Part shown: piece after piece, positions 43,120 through 53,893 of the stretch
Layout of the letters: the number at the start of each line of letters is the position of its first letter
How positions within the stretch are numbered: position 1 is the first letter of the stretch
Assembly: GCF_030269925.1 (NCBI RefSeq)
Contig: NC_085119.1
Location: 16,775,001 to 16,839,000, forward strand
Reading direction: 5' to 3'
Origin: Bombyx mori
Lineage: Eukaryota > Arthropoda > Insecta > Lepidoptera > Bombycidae
Length of the DNA stretch: 64,000 bases
The notes under the pieces: generated by a model
The model's database searches: none
What the model was told of the DNA's origin: nothing
What the model saw: only the letters and a program-made list of their open reading frames with translations
Translations under genes and position numbers: made by a program

Positions 43120-43639
43120 CATCTACCAGTATTAAAAAATCATTCCGTGAACAAAAACTCTACCATACCTACATTTAAGATCATTAACATCTTTTCCATA
43201 ACTCTGCCTGCTTGTAAGTCAATCCTACACTAGATTATTTATTTACATAGTATAAACCACAAATTGTTAACGCTTAACACGATTACAAGATTGTAATGAA
43301 GCCGAAAAGACCATAAATAATGGCATCCCATTGTTTTATGGGACAATAGTCGAGTGTCGAGTGCTAAGCACACATAACTATCAACTAATAGAAAGGATCT
43401 AGGAGCTGTAATGAAATGGATATGCTTCATGAAAAAAGTCAATGTACCTCTTTTAAGCTTTTAAGGTTTTTCCATTAAACCTTCTGTATGGCAATGCAGA
43501 GAAGTGAACTCCTTTAAATGTATTTATAAGTTTATATTGAAATTATTCTCTCCTCAAATTTCCTGCTAAGAACTAAATTGGCTAAAGTTATTAAAAGAGC
43601 ACATTCTGAAGCTTGAACCTAAAGGAACGCAAATAGATA
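43120..43639. other. No gene recognised
   Basis: AT-rich; one short minus frame (43239-43442) without motif. Confidence 0.5.
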
Positions 43640-43884
43640 CTGACTTATATGCACACAGTGTACGACTTAACTTTGTAATAACGTACAAAAAATAACATAT
43701 TTTTATTATAATATGTTTTATATAAATCATTGTAAATAAAATAGAGTTTGATAACTTTGTAAAGTAGTTTCTTTTATTTTTATCAATAAAAAAATCATAT
43801 TAAAAATGTATACCCGAATAATATTTTCTTCATACCTCGAATAGAACTTAAAATTAATATGTTTATAGTAAGGAACTTCGTTCC
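43640..43884 (-). mobile_element. TIR element copy, rearranged
   Basis: CTTAACTTTGTAATAACGTA and TAGAACTTAAAATTAATATG match the 1527-1849 copy, and AGGAACTTCGTTCC is one terminal repeat. The middle is replaced by unrelated AT-rich sequence and the other terminus is missing. CACGTCACCACACA follows, as at the outer flank of other copies. Confidence 0.55.
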
Positions 43885-43916
43885 TATCCGGTGCCGCACG
43901 TCACCACACATCTTTT

Positions 43917-44438
43917 TTGTAATTTTCACGAAAATATTCTCCAATAATAACATTACCTACCACATAATTTAAGAACATGTTATTATTATCATTGAAGATC
44001 GACATAAATTTTATCAGAGTACCATATCTATATTTTTCGAGCTCCATGTACGAAGTAACCGCAGGCATGCCGACGTCCTATGCTTAACGGCACCTACAGT
44101 TATCTATTGTCTAAGCTTTAATGAGTGCAGGGTTTTGTATCCGATAGTATTTCTATGAAATGAAGATCACTTTATATTGATTTATTAGTGTTGTGGCAGC
44201 CGGAAGTGGTACAAACCATGCCGTGGCATTCGCCATCCAAATAGAATATAATTGCATAATAATTATAAACATAATGCATGGTAAGATGGTAGGAGGTAGA
44301 TAGGATGCTCGAGAGACCCAAAATAGAACCAATACCAGATTGATACATGGTACTAGATAAGTTATTTTAATTATTTATCTCAAAAATTCAATAGAGTACG
44401 GGGAACTAATGTAACTTAGTTTAAAATGAATGTGTATA
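43917..44438. other. No gene recognised
   Basis: AT-rich; nothing supported. Confidence 0.5.
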
Positions 44439-44710
44439 TTTTTTATCGCTTAGACCAAGTGGAACAAATTCATGGTACATCTGATGTTAAATTACCGAAG
44501 CCTATAGATATGCAGAATGTAAATATCTTAAGACATGAACTCTAAGTTTCGGATCCATAGATCAACTACTGCCCCGCCCTACAAACTGGATCGAATTACT
44601 GCTTTGCAGTAGAGTTATGGGCTATGAATATCTATGGCTTACAAAGCTGACGGTACCTACAATGCCCATACAGGCTCATAAGATTCCCTAACAAATTCAA
44701 ATTACGCTTA
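44439..44710 (-). mobile_element. Ancient Bm1 copy
   Basis: TTTTTATCGCTTAGACCAAG, GAAGCCTATAGATATGCAG and ACTGCCCCGCCCTACAAACT follow the Bm1 order in reverse with many substitutions. Confidence 0.6.
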
Positions 44711-45088
44711 CCAAATCGGACGAGAAAGCATCGTATTTTAATAATCTCGCTGAACTATAAGGTACCTCTATTTATCTACTTTTATCTTATAATTACCTCG
44801 ATTACGAAACTTTAATAATCTACTACAGATTGATAAAATCAAAAAAGTTAGGTGTTAGTATTGTAATGGAATGGTAGTTAGGTTAATAATCTGAAATAAA
44901 GACCACTAATTCATAAAGCCAAACAAAAGCTATACATAACAACAGGACAAATAAGGCATTGTGTTAAATACAACAGATACCAGAACGGATAAGCATTTCA
45001 GCGTGTACCTATTAAAATCGAACCTTAATAATACTGTAAGGTCGAAGTGCTAATGGCACTGGCATGACTGCAGTACTCTTTGAATCTG
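44711..45088. other. No gene recognised
   Basis: AT-rich, no frames or named repeats. Confidence 0.5.
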
Positions 45089-45310
45089 AAGGCGCGATAC
45101 ATTTTTTTTCTTTTTTCCTGCCTATGCTGATAGCCTTGAGAGGTTATTTCAGCGTTACCCTAGCGTGTAGGTGAGCTCACGGGGCTTAAACCGGGAGCAT
45201 TGTTAACACTGGCCCCAGCGAGAGCAGTGCTTCGCAGAATCTACCACCGGATTGGAACCGCGATCCACTGAGAAGATCCGGCCAGAAACTCAGTGGGAAA
45301 GGCGCGATAC
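45089..45310 (-). mobile_element. Truncated LINE 3' UTR with 12-bp target duplication
   Basis: The insert 45101-45298 is bounded by AAGGCGCGATAC at 45089-45100 and 45299-45310. On the minus strand it reads CACTGAGTTTCTGGCCGG through a GC-rich UTR (GAGCTCACCTACACGC, GCTGAAATAACC) to an A-rich tail. It resembles 3' UTRs of silkworm Jockey-like LINEs. The upstream portion of the same UTR type is at 62995-63127. Confidence 0.75.
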
Positions 45311-45786
45311 TTTCGCAACCGACACTGGTAGAGCAGTTTGAATAACTCTGACGACTGTAACACCATTTGCTAAAGGAACGTTTTGATTTGAAAAAGAAAA
45401 AAATATCGCAGAATTTATTATAGCTCATTGCTAATGTTTGAAGCCTGGCCAATTTTAGTGCGGCTCGTAACTTTTACTGTTTGATTCGATTCCCTCACTG
45501 CTACTCCACCGCTGCACCAATCCAGAGAGAAGTTGCGTTTAGTGAATTTCTCGTAATCCAAAAAAAGTTGGACAGAGCGATTAGCTAGTAAAACTTTTTT
45601 ACGTTATATTGAGGATCGAATATCCATATTTGATATGGCTATTGGAATATTTGCTATTTTATAATTTGACGTTACGCGCTTAATTAGCAGGACTTGCACT
45701 AGGACCACTTTGTTTATGATTCCATATAACATATTATTATATCGTGAGAGCTAATATAATGTTTCACTTCAACGAATTATTCGTTT
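45311..45786. other. No gene recognised
   Basis: AT-rich, nothing assignable. Confidence 0.5.
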
Positions 45787-45900
45787 TTTTTATATATTTT
45801 TTTATTGCTTAGATGTGTGGACCAGCTCACAGCCCATTTGGTTGTTTAGTGGTTACTGGAGCCCATAGACATCTACAACGTAAATGCGCCACACACCTTG
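45787..45900 (-). mobile_element. Bm1 3' end
   Basis: TTTATTGCTTAGATGTGTGG to GTAAATGCGCCACACACCTT, the last ~115 bp in reverse orientation. Confidence 0.88.
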
Positions 45901-46034
45901 ATCGATATGAGACGATATGACACATTTATCGATATGTCGTTGTTTTTTCTTGTATAAGCAAAGTGAAGATGATACATTTATTCACTATTGTTACAAAACG
46001 AAAATAAATTCCAAACGCAGTAAACTGCTCTGGC

Positions 46035-46211
46035 TTAAGTCCTGAAAATTCCTTTAAAGTCTAACCGAGCTTCGAGAAACTCTTCCGCACCATAAAAGAC
46101 AGTTTCCTTGTAAGCATCTTTTGAGATTTTTTCCAGGTTCAGCTGAAAACTGAATCCTTTCAGATTCACAGATAACCGTGGCACCGCTACGCCGTAGCAG
46201 CCTACGTACAG
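46035..46211 (-). other. Unassigned open frame, possible exon remnant
   Basis: A frame on the minus strand is open from 46211 to a stop at 46035-46037. It reads as protein-like sequence: GFSFQLNLEKISKDAYKETV followed by FYGAEEFLEARLDFKGIF. It does not start with ATG. The family is unknown to me. The overlapping 63-codon frame from 46245 reads less like a protein. It may be a terminal exon, a gene scrap or coincidence. Confidence 0.2.
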
Positions 46212-46245
46212 CTACGGTGAATCTCGTAGAAAGCGTCTGGCTCAT

Positions 46246-47016
46246 GTCGGGGGGGCGCGGAGCACTTGCAAAATGTGCTGCGTTTGCATACTTACAACTT
46301 CTTGCTTATGTGTTATACTTACTACTTATATTTTAACACATTTTTAAACTGTCCTTATTTAGCTGTAACATAAAATTTAAATCTGGATATTGTATTCTTA
46401 ATATTCTGGATATTATATCTCTTGTTTTTACCATTTCAACAACTACCACTTATCTATAGGGTATTAGATATTAGATGTTGTACTAGTTAAATTAGATTGC
46501 ACAAAAATGACAGGTGATACTGAAATGCTGTCCAAAGCGAAATAAGATCCCAAATGCAATTTTTCATAATAAATTGGAATTTCTGTGTTTCTTATCTGAT
46601 GACTCAGACGAAGTAAAGATTTAAATTAACGGAACGACTCATATCCAATAGTTTTTACAGCCCTGCATAGAAAGAGCAATGAAAAAAAAGTACATATTAA
46701 AAAAAAATGTATTATAGCAAAATATTAAGTTTAAATAAAAATCACACTCACACGAATTTTTGTGTTGTTATTTTTTCTGTATATGCAATCTCTACATTAT
46801 AATTCTAGGACCGTTATTTAAGAAACATACTTTTCAAAAATAGTTGCTGAGATATGTGTATAAAACCAGTTACAATTTGTAATATTCAATTTAAAATACC
46901 ATTACAGATCCAAGCTTATCCTTTTAATGTCAAGAAATGTTCCAGGCACATTTATAAATTCAAATCAGAAATATCGAATCATAAAATAAGTAATTTATCA
47001 TTTTGTCAATATGTTT
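46246..47016. other. No gene recognised
   Basis: AT-rich; a 66-codon frame at 46854 runs into the next Bm1 copy and is not supported. Confidence 0.5.
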
Positions 47017-47268
47017 TACTGGTGGTAGGACGTCTTGTAAGTCCGCATGGGTAGGTAATACCGCCCTGCCTATTTCAGCCGTGAAGCAGTAATGCGTTTT
47101 GGTTTGAAGGGTGGGGCAGCCGTTGTAACTATACTGAGTGAGACCTTAGAACTCTCTCAAGGTGTGTGGCGGCATTTACTTTGTCGATGTCTATGGACTC
47201 CGGTAACAACTTAGCATCAGGTGGGCTGTGAGCTCGTGCACCCATTTATGCAATAAATTTAAAAAAAA
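47017..47268 (+). mobile_element. Bm1 SINE, 5'-truncated
   Basis: From TACTGGTGGTAGGACGTCTT to CACCCATTTATGCAATAAAT with an A-rich tail. The body carries small indels around GAACTCTCTCAAGG. Confidence 0.92.
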
Positions 47269-47286
47269 TGTGTGTGTGTGTGTGTG
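47269..47286. repeat. TG dinucleotide repeat
   Basis: About nine TG units follow the Bm1 A tail. Confidence 0.95.
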
Positions 47287-47302
47287 CAAGTCACACACGG
47301 TA

Positions 47303-47559
47303 GAAGTGAAACTTATAAATGAGATATAGATATACTGACTATCCCACTACACAGGAGCATACATATGGACTATGTTTAGTTGACGATAGTGGGGATGCTA
47401 CGATGAGTCGCACAAAGAGGAGACCGAGAGCGTATAATGTGTTCTATCTCATTCTCTCGCCGGCTGAATCCTATACATTTATGTGTTTGTGTCTCTATGG
47501 ACTTATTTTTTCGTTTCATCGAGTTTGAAATCACAACAATTCTAAAGAAGTTTCACTTC
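47303..47559. repeat. 257-bp segment bounded by 12-bp inverted repeats
   Basis: GAAGTGAAACTT (47303-47314) and AAGTTTCACTTC (47548-47559) are exact reverse complements. The interior holds no supported gene. It resembles a MITE or one LTR-free foldback unit. The family is unknown. Confidence 0.45.
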
Positions 47560-48106
47560 AAATTGTCACTAAATCATGAAAGTGAACTCGCCAGTGCAAA
47601 CGCTCCTCTGCACCGCGTCGCGTCACTCAGTGGCACTCAATAATGCATGTGCGCGCTGCCGATCTGCTTTCATGATACATGACAAAAATGCAGCTCTATC
47701 CTTGATACGGTTCATCCATCAAGCGCTGATGAAACACTACATTTATGAAATGTAACAAGATTAGAGACGCGTGGAAAGCTGCGATTAAGTTTGACTTTGA
47801 GAGTTTGAAAATGTTGTACTAATGTCTTTTTTTTGGCGGCAATGAATGATTTTGATAATTTATGGATGAAATTAGAGTGTTTCAATAAATACAATAAAAA
47901 AATTAAGAGTGAAAGGAGTGGTTACGGTCTACCTTTAGGTTATGGGTGTGATTAATATGACTAAGTGAATACGGACAACTTAAAACATTACTTTTATGAC
48001 CTTATCGTGGGTTACAAAATCTGTGTTATTACGCCAATGAACTCAGATAGCCATTGAACAAATCGATGTATCATCGATCCTAAAACTTTAGGCCAAGCGA
48101 CATAAT
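47560..48106. other. No gene recognised
   Basis: Includes a slightly CpG-rich patch at 47590-47660 (CACCGCGTCGCGTCACTCAG); otherwise AT-rich. Confidence 0.45.
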
Positions 48107-48600
48107 TTCGAAGTCGTCCTGGCCTAAAGTACTTGTTGTACACGTTCTGCGTACTGTACTGGTGTTCTAATACCGCATACACGTACCAATTTTAGAAAAT
48201 ACGCTCTTGTCACTCATTTACAACTTAATTTCAGTATGGAGGAGTAATAGTCTATACTAATATTATAAAGAGGAAAGGTTTGTTTGTATTGAATAGGCTC
48301 CGAAACTACTGAACCGATTTGAAAAATTCTTTCACTGTTTGGAAGCTACACTATGCCCGAGAGACACAGGCTATAATGTTTTTTGAAAAAAAACTTGGGA
48401 TCCTTACTAAAACCCCAATAATGGAATCCAATGTGTACAAAAATTACCTAAAATATTCTAAAAATGAAACCTGAAAAAAATATTCCTAATTACTGTATTG
48501 TTATAGTACAGCGTCTTATGAAGCGTCGCGAGTAAGTACCACACCCTTCTCATTTTTATCTCAATAATTCGTTCCCGTGTGAACAGTGCAGTAGCCTTTA
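48107..48600 (+). mobile_element. Ancient Bm1 split by a Helitron
   Basis: The head GTCGTCCTGGCCTAAAGTAC and CGTACCAATTTTAGAAAATA are recognisable up to about 48250. The core and body resume near 48460 (AAATGAAACCTGAAAAAAAT, TAATTACTG, CGCGAGTAAGTACCACACCC). The ~210 bp between is Helitron-like. Confidence 0.55.
48251..48460 (+). mobile_element. Helitron-like insertion, 5' part
   Basis: It begins TCTATACTAATATTATAAAG, a common lepidopteran Helitron 5' start, then CGAAACTACTGAACCGATTT. No CTAG hairpin end is found, so the 3' side is probably truncated. Confidence 0.5.
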
Positions 48601-48605
48601 TACTA

Positions 48606-48838
48606 TATTTTTTATTGCATTGGTGCGTGGACGAGCTCACAGCCCACTTGGCGTTAAGTGGTTAAAGAAGTCCATAGACATCTACAACGTAAATGCCGCC
48701 ATTCATCTTGAAATATGAGTTCTAAGGTCTCAGTATAGTTACAACGACTACCCTACCCTTCAAACCGAAACGCATTATTACTTCACGGCAGAAATAGGCA
48801 GGGTGTTAGTACCTACTCGTGCGGACTCACAAGAGGTC
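48606..48838 (-). mobile_element. Bm1 SINE, 5'-truncated
   Basis: TTTTTATTGCATTGGTGCGT through CCTACCCTTCAAACCGAAAC to GCGGACTCACAAGAGGTC. Near consensus. Confidence 0.92.
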
Positions 48839-49694
48839 AATAAAAATTTATGCAATAGAAATTCTCAAACTCTATTTATTAACTTATTAACAAACTCGTA
48901 TACAGTGCACGTTTATCTAGATCCACGTAGCCTGCCTCCCTCGGTTCGAGCCAGACCACTTCACTCGCGTCTAGCGCTCACGAGAGGCTGCGAAACCATG
49001 GAGAGACGGTTCAAGGTTGTCTGTAACGGAGATTAATTACTCCGAACGTTATTTACCGGTATTCGAAATTCAAATAATAGATAATTATCGTTTAACCTTG
49101 TCAAGGAAGCCTTGGTAATGCGATTTATTTCGAATATAGGTTGTGATATGGATGCGGCCATAGCAATGCTCACAATGAGATATGAATATTATTAGGCAGA
49201 TGAACATATTTTTTAGCATTTACAGCCTTCAGACTAAAGATTAAAGCTTAAATTGCATTGGCTCTCCCACTGAAACGGATCGTACGATTGCGTCGCAAAA
49301 CAAATAGGCCATGCGTCCCGTACTAATCCTGGCTCGCAAAATCCATCCTTAATATTAATATTTATCTACTGTCCCTCTAAATGAGAGTTCTAGCTCATAA
49401 TTCCACAACGGGAATGTAGTCTACCTTGAAATAGGAGCGTATCAATAATATTGTAGTATGCTATTTCACGCCTGAATACTTTTCGGCAGACATACATATG
49501 TATACCTATAATGGTAAAATCAGCATATATATGGTATGTAATACGTATTATCCAGTAAACTAGGATATATAAATAAAAGAAAAGTTTTTAGTGCTATGCG
49601 TTCTTAAAGCATTTCGACAAACAACCAATAACAACCAAACAACCAACAAACAAACAAACAACAAACAAACATTATTTTTGGCGTTCTTAAAACA
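48839..49694. other. No gene recognised; CAAA-rich simple repeat
   Basis: A CAAC/CAAA simple run occupies 49619-49670. GCCTGCCTCCCTCGGTTCGA (about 48930-48950) is a small GC-rich patch without an exon-like frame. Confidence 0.5.
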
Positions 49695-49811
49695 TTCAAG
49701 GTGGGTGGCGCATTTACGTCGTGGATGTCTATGGGCTCCAGTAACCACTTAACACCAGGTGGGCTGTGAGCTCGTCCAACCATCTAAGTAAAAAAAAAAA
49801 ACAAAAAAAAA
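49695..49811 (+). mobile_element. Bm1 3' end
   Basis: TTCAAGGTGGGTGGCGCATT to CAACCATCTAAGTAAAAAAA. The last ~117 bp, close to consensus. Confidence 0.92.
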
Positions 49812-50039
49812 ATTGATCAAAATTGGCCCAGCTGTTGTTGGTACTTCAGGGAAGGCTTCTTACCTCTTATCTTAGTACCATTATCCAACGATATATGCCG
49901 TGAATTCGTGAATTCTGCGAAACAGCCCGTTACTTCAAGGAGTTCCACTTTTGCAGAATCATCCGGCTTCATATTAAGATTTTCTGTGTTAAGGAGACCA
50001 GAGACTAATATGCATACTTATACATATAGATATAGGTAT
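49812..50039. other. No gene recognised
   Basis: A short AT-rich spacer. Confidence 0.5.
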
Positions 50040-50165
50040 ATGTAGTTAATAAATACCCAGACAACACACTTGCTTATCATGAATCATGAATATTTCTCCG
50101 ATGTTGGAATCAAACCCGCAACCCTCAGCGGAACAAGCAGGGCCGCTAACTACTGCTCAAACGAA
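50040..50165 (-). mobile_element. tRNA-derived SINE, minus strand
   Basis: GGAATCAAACCCGCAACCCT is a reversed B-box region, followed by GCCGCTAACTACTGCTCAAA, the reversed A-box side. It has the uninterrupted form of the SINE split at 7571/9504. Confidence 0.55.
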
Positions 50166-50200
50166 TTACCATTAGACATGTACTTCAATATAACAAACCA

Positions 50201-50461
50201 TTTTTTTTATTTTCTTTTATTGCTTAGTTTGGTAGACGATCTCACGGCCCACCTGGTGCTAGGTGGTTACCGTAGCCCATCTAGCCAAGATCTATAACGT
50301 AAATGCCACCACCCATCTTGAGATATAAGTTCTAAGGTCTCAGTATAGTTACAACGGCTGCCCTACCCTTCAAACCGAAACGCATTACTGCTTCACGGTA
50401 GAAATAGGCAGGGTAATGATACCTACCCGTGCGGACTCACAAGAGGTCCTACCACGAGTAA
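50201..50461 (-). mobile_element. Bm1 SINE, 5'-truncated
   Basis: TTTTATTGCTTAGTTTGGTA to ACTCACAAGAGGTCCTACCA. Near consensus. Confidence 0.92.
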
Positions 50462-51149
50462 TAAACCCAGTGCAAATTAGTAAATTTTTGCAGTAATTAT
50501 TCAAACACTCATCAAAAACAAATTAACAATTAGCACATCACTAATCGTAGTGCTCCAACAACGACTCAATCAATCTCACAATCCGACGACATATTACCAA
50601 CCATTTCCAACTAATTAATCCTGGCACCACGAATCAATCGGAGATTAGGTATTTAATCAAGAGAAATTCCCCATTGTAACAAAAGGGTCTGCCCTCAGCC
50701 AGGGGGTTGTTTAGGACGTGATAGCTGCACGTGGAACCCTCACCTGGACTCACCCCTTTAGACATCCAGCTTGCAATGTGTTCTTAAGTCGGTTGTATAA
50801 TACAAGCTATGCTATTTCACCCGCTGAATAGATTTCAGTCCCAACATGCAACCCTAACTAATAACATACAGTTCCACATTAAATGGTATCATCTTAGGAT
50901 ATAAGAGCGCGTCCAGACTTTCCAGACCCTAAGCCTCAAAATACGTATTTAACGAAAACAATGACGACGACTGCATATCGAAACCGAGTAATACTCCGAG
51001 ACAATAATCATAGTGGATAATAAATAAATATTACTATTGATTTTATCATATTTATATAATTATTATCTTATGGTTGTTTTTTTTTTCTCTCACATAAACA
51101 TACAAAAGAACTAAAAAGTTAAGCCATAGTGTTCCATAAATATTGAAAA
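50462..51149. other. No gene recognised
   Basis: AT-rich; nothing assignable. Confidence 0.5.
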
Positions 51150-51351
51150 CTAGCCGTACTCACCCGCTTCGCTGCTCATTTAAAATTAACATTATTATTA
51201 GGGAGTCCAACACTCATATAAACATTATCCTATCCATTAAATACATGTATTTTCTATATAGATACCAAATTTAAAGTCAATCGGATGCATGGTTCAGTAG
51301 TTATAAGGGAACAGCCTTAAAAACCACTATAGATTTATATATTAGTATAGA
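51150..51351 (-). mobile_element. Complete short Helitron, 202 bp
   Basis: On the minus strand it starts TCTATACTAATATATAAATC after A and ends GCGAAGCGGGTGAGTACGG plus CTAG (51150-51153) before T. Termini and AT insertion fit Helitrons. It is an internally shorter sibling of the copy at 10336-10565. Confidence 0.75.
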
Positions 51352-51871
51352 TTATACAAATAGCATAAATACCAATACTTAATGACATGTTAAAATGATA
51401 AGTACGCATGTGCCAGGAAAGTAGGGAACGAATGAAAACTTTCTCTATCGACGTGAAAAAAATTACATGTCCAATGAAATAGTAAAATGATTTATGAACT
51501 CAAAGCTATAATTTTAAAGCATATCATCGAGTATCCCCATACTTAACTCACCCTCTAATTGCTACAATATATAGCCCCTGAATTGTGTGAAATCAGCCAA
51601 AACGGCTGGCAGAGTGTCTGCCTGGCCGGTAGACCGTGACACGAGCAGTTAACTATAACCACCACGCGTTTGTACGATATGGGCGGGTGCATACGAACGA
51701 AACGACGGCAGGATATTGTGGACTTATACGAGTTGCTACCACTACGCTACCTATTTTTACGGCAAAATATTATTTATTACCGTTGTACGTAGAGGAGCAC
51801 ACTGCCCACATGACATTTAGCAGGCGTGCCATTCTTGACGACTCATTTCAAATCTTGAGTCACATACGAAT
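51352..51871. other. No gene recognised
   Basis: A 94-codon frame at 51636-51920 runs into Bm1. Some of this stretch may be an eroded Bm1 5' part. Confidence 0.4.
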
Positions 51872-52010
51872 ATTAGAGTTTCGGTTTGAAGGGTGGGGCA
51901 GCCGCTGTAACTATACTTGAGACCTTAGAACTTATATCTTAAAGGGGGTGGCGCATTTACGTCGTAGATCTCTATGGGCTCCATTAACCACTTAACACCA
52001 TGTGGACTAG
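51872..52010 (+). mobile_element. Bm1 SINE fragment
   Basis: TTAGAGTTTCGGTTTGAAGG through AGGGGGTGGCGCATTTACG to CTTAACACCATGTGGACTAG. The 3' tail is missing. Confidence 0.85.
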
Positions 52011-52232
52011 CCTAAATTGTATAAAACTATATCAGAGTGTATTTGAACACCAATCTACGTATTACTAACGCGAAGCAGTCATGCGCCTAGGTAGGAAGAC
52101 GATGGTAGGTGTTGTCCAAAGCAACTCTCTCTTCTGCCTTTTGCCACGGGGTAATAACCTGAGAATAACTTCACGTTGATTGGGCGTGTATGATAAATGC
52201 TCACGCCGAGACATACATACTATTAATACGCT

Positions 52233-52352
52233 TATCGGTAGGAAGCGGCTTGGCTCTGCCCCTGGCATTGCTGAAGTCCATGGGCGACGGTAACTACTCA
52301 CTATCAGGTGGGCCGTATGCTCGTCTGCCTACAAGGGCAATAAAAAAAAACG
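52233..52352 (+). mobile_element. BMC1-type LINE 3' tail
   Basis: GGAAGCGGCTTGGCTCTGCC through GTATGCTCGTCTGCCTAC, AAGGGCAATA and poly-A. About 120 bp, close to the end of the element at 9503. Confidence 0.9.
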
Positions 52353-52518
52353 CAGTTATTAGCTTCAGACGTATGTATGAAACGGAATCTTTGAACATGA
52401 TATTGACCCCCTTCAAAACGCCGGATTAACTCAAAATTTGGTATACTTATTAAGGACCGACGACAATTCAATAAAATAAAAATTGAAAAAAAAAATTTGA
52501 AAAAATTGATTGATATTC

Positions 52519-52768
52519 AACTAAAAAATTGAAAAAAAATATTATAAATTTGAATTAAAAATAGTGGAACAAAAAATGATTTTACTGTAAAAAAAGCGTG
52601 GGTGCATGGTATCAGTAGTTATAAATATTTTATGAACAGATATGAACAGAAGGGTTATTTTGATAATATCCTGGAAAGCACCCCACGCTTTTTCGCAATA
52701 AAATCATTTTTTCTTAGACTATTTTTAATTCAAATTCATTATAAATTTATTTTCTATTTTTTAGTTGG
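52519..52768. repeat. Foldback element, ~90-bp arms
   Basis: The left arm 52519-52605 (CAACTAAAAAATTG ... AAAGCGTGGGTGC) is the imperfect reverse complement of 52678-52768 (GCACCCCACGCTTT ... TTTTTTAGTTGG). The loop is 72 bp. No coding capacity. It resembles a MITE/foldback element, possibly one of the AT-rich lepidopteran families. Confidence 0.75.
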
Positions 52769-53607
52769 ATTTTCTATAAAAGCGTATTTTGTTAGTTTTT
52801 TAAACAATTATTTATTTTTATAAGACATACTCTATATTTATAAGACATATTTAAGATGTCAATAAATGTTTTCAGTTGCATTAACGCCTGTCTATTCCTA
52901 AATGACAATAGACCATAATCGGACCAGGACTCTGCTTAATAAATCATTAGGCTATCTAACTCATTGCGTACGCATAATTATCATATCCTGTGATCAATGA
53001 TAGATGAAATTTTTTCGTCTGTATCACTTCGTAATTTGAGGTTTGATTGCCTACCGTTTTGAGGAATGGGAAGTAGGAATGTAAATAAAGATAATTTGGC
53101 TCTTGTTCGAGTTACCAGAACATTATGGTTTCATAGCCTGTGATGTCGTCGCTGTGAGCTCCAATTATAGTAGTGAATATGCTGGGGACAAACACCATGT
53201 AACTAGATATGAAAAGGAGTGCCTCATTTATTTTTCTATTCTTTCCACTTAAGAGCATTCATTGTATCTTTATAAATAAGGTTCTTACCTTGTCTATAGT
53301 GCATATCTGATGTAAGTACAGTACAGCATAATCCCTTCGTATTCAATAGCTTTGTACTCCAACTAACCTGAAAAGAACATAAGCGAAGTTATTTTTAATC
53401 ATAAACACAATCAGCTTGGCATTACAAAACTATGATCATATACATGGTTATAATTCAAAATTATTAATTGCGTCTTAAGATTATTTTTACTGTGAAGTTA
53501 TTGAAGCTCTCGTCCATTACAACATGATAGTGGTCTTGAGGTATTATTGCCTTCGGTTTTGGCAAATCGTAAGAATGATTATAATTGCTTTAACCGTATT
53601 AGTATAA
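52769..53607. other. No gene recognised
   Basis: AT-rich with short frames only. Confidence 0.5.
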
Positions 53608-53893
53608 CTAGATGATGACCGAGCTTTGTTCGTTTTTTTTTGATAATGCCATCTTATTGTGTCTTTAAAGCGGTTAGTTGACATCCATTAAGAAAAATAG
53701 TATTATTATTCGCCAATAGATGTCGGGAAGAATTGATTATTGAAAACACGAATAAAACAACATTTTCTGAAAATAAATCGTAGCTAGATCGATTTATCGC
53801 CCCTGAAATCCCCTGTATACTAAATTTTATGAAAATCGTTGGAGCCGTTTCCGAGATTCAGTTATTATACAAGAATTGCTCATTTAAAGGTAC
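53608..53893 (-). mobile_element. Helitron-like copy, sibling of 17262
   Basis: On the minus strand ACCTTTAAATGAGCAATTCT leads to a small hairpin CGAACAAAGCTCG and ATCATCTAG before T (CTAG 53608-53611). Internal order matches 17262-17585. The 5' terminus is less clear. Confidence 0.6.
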
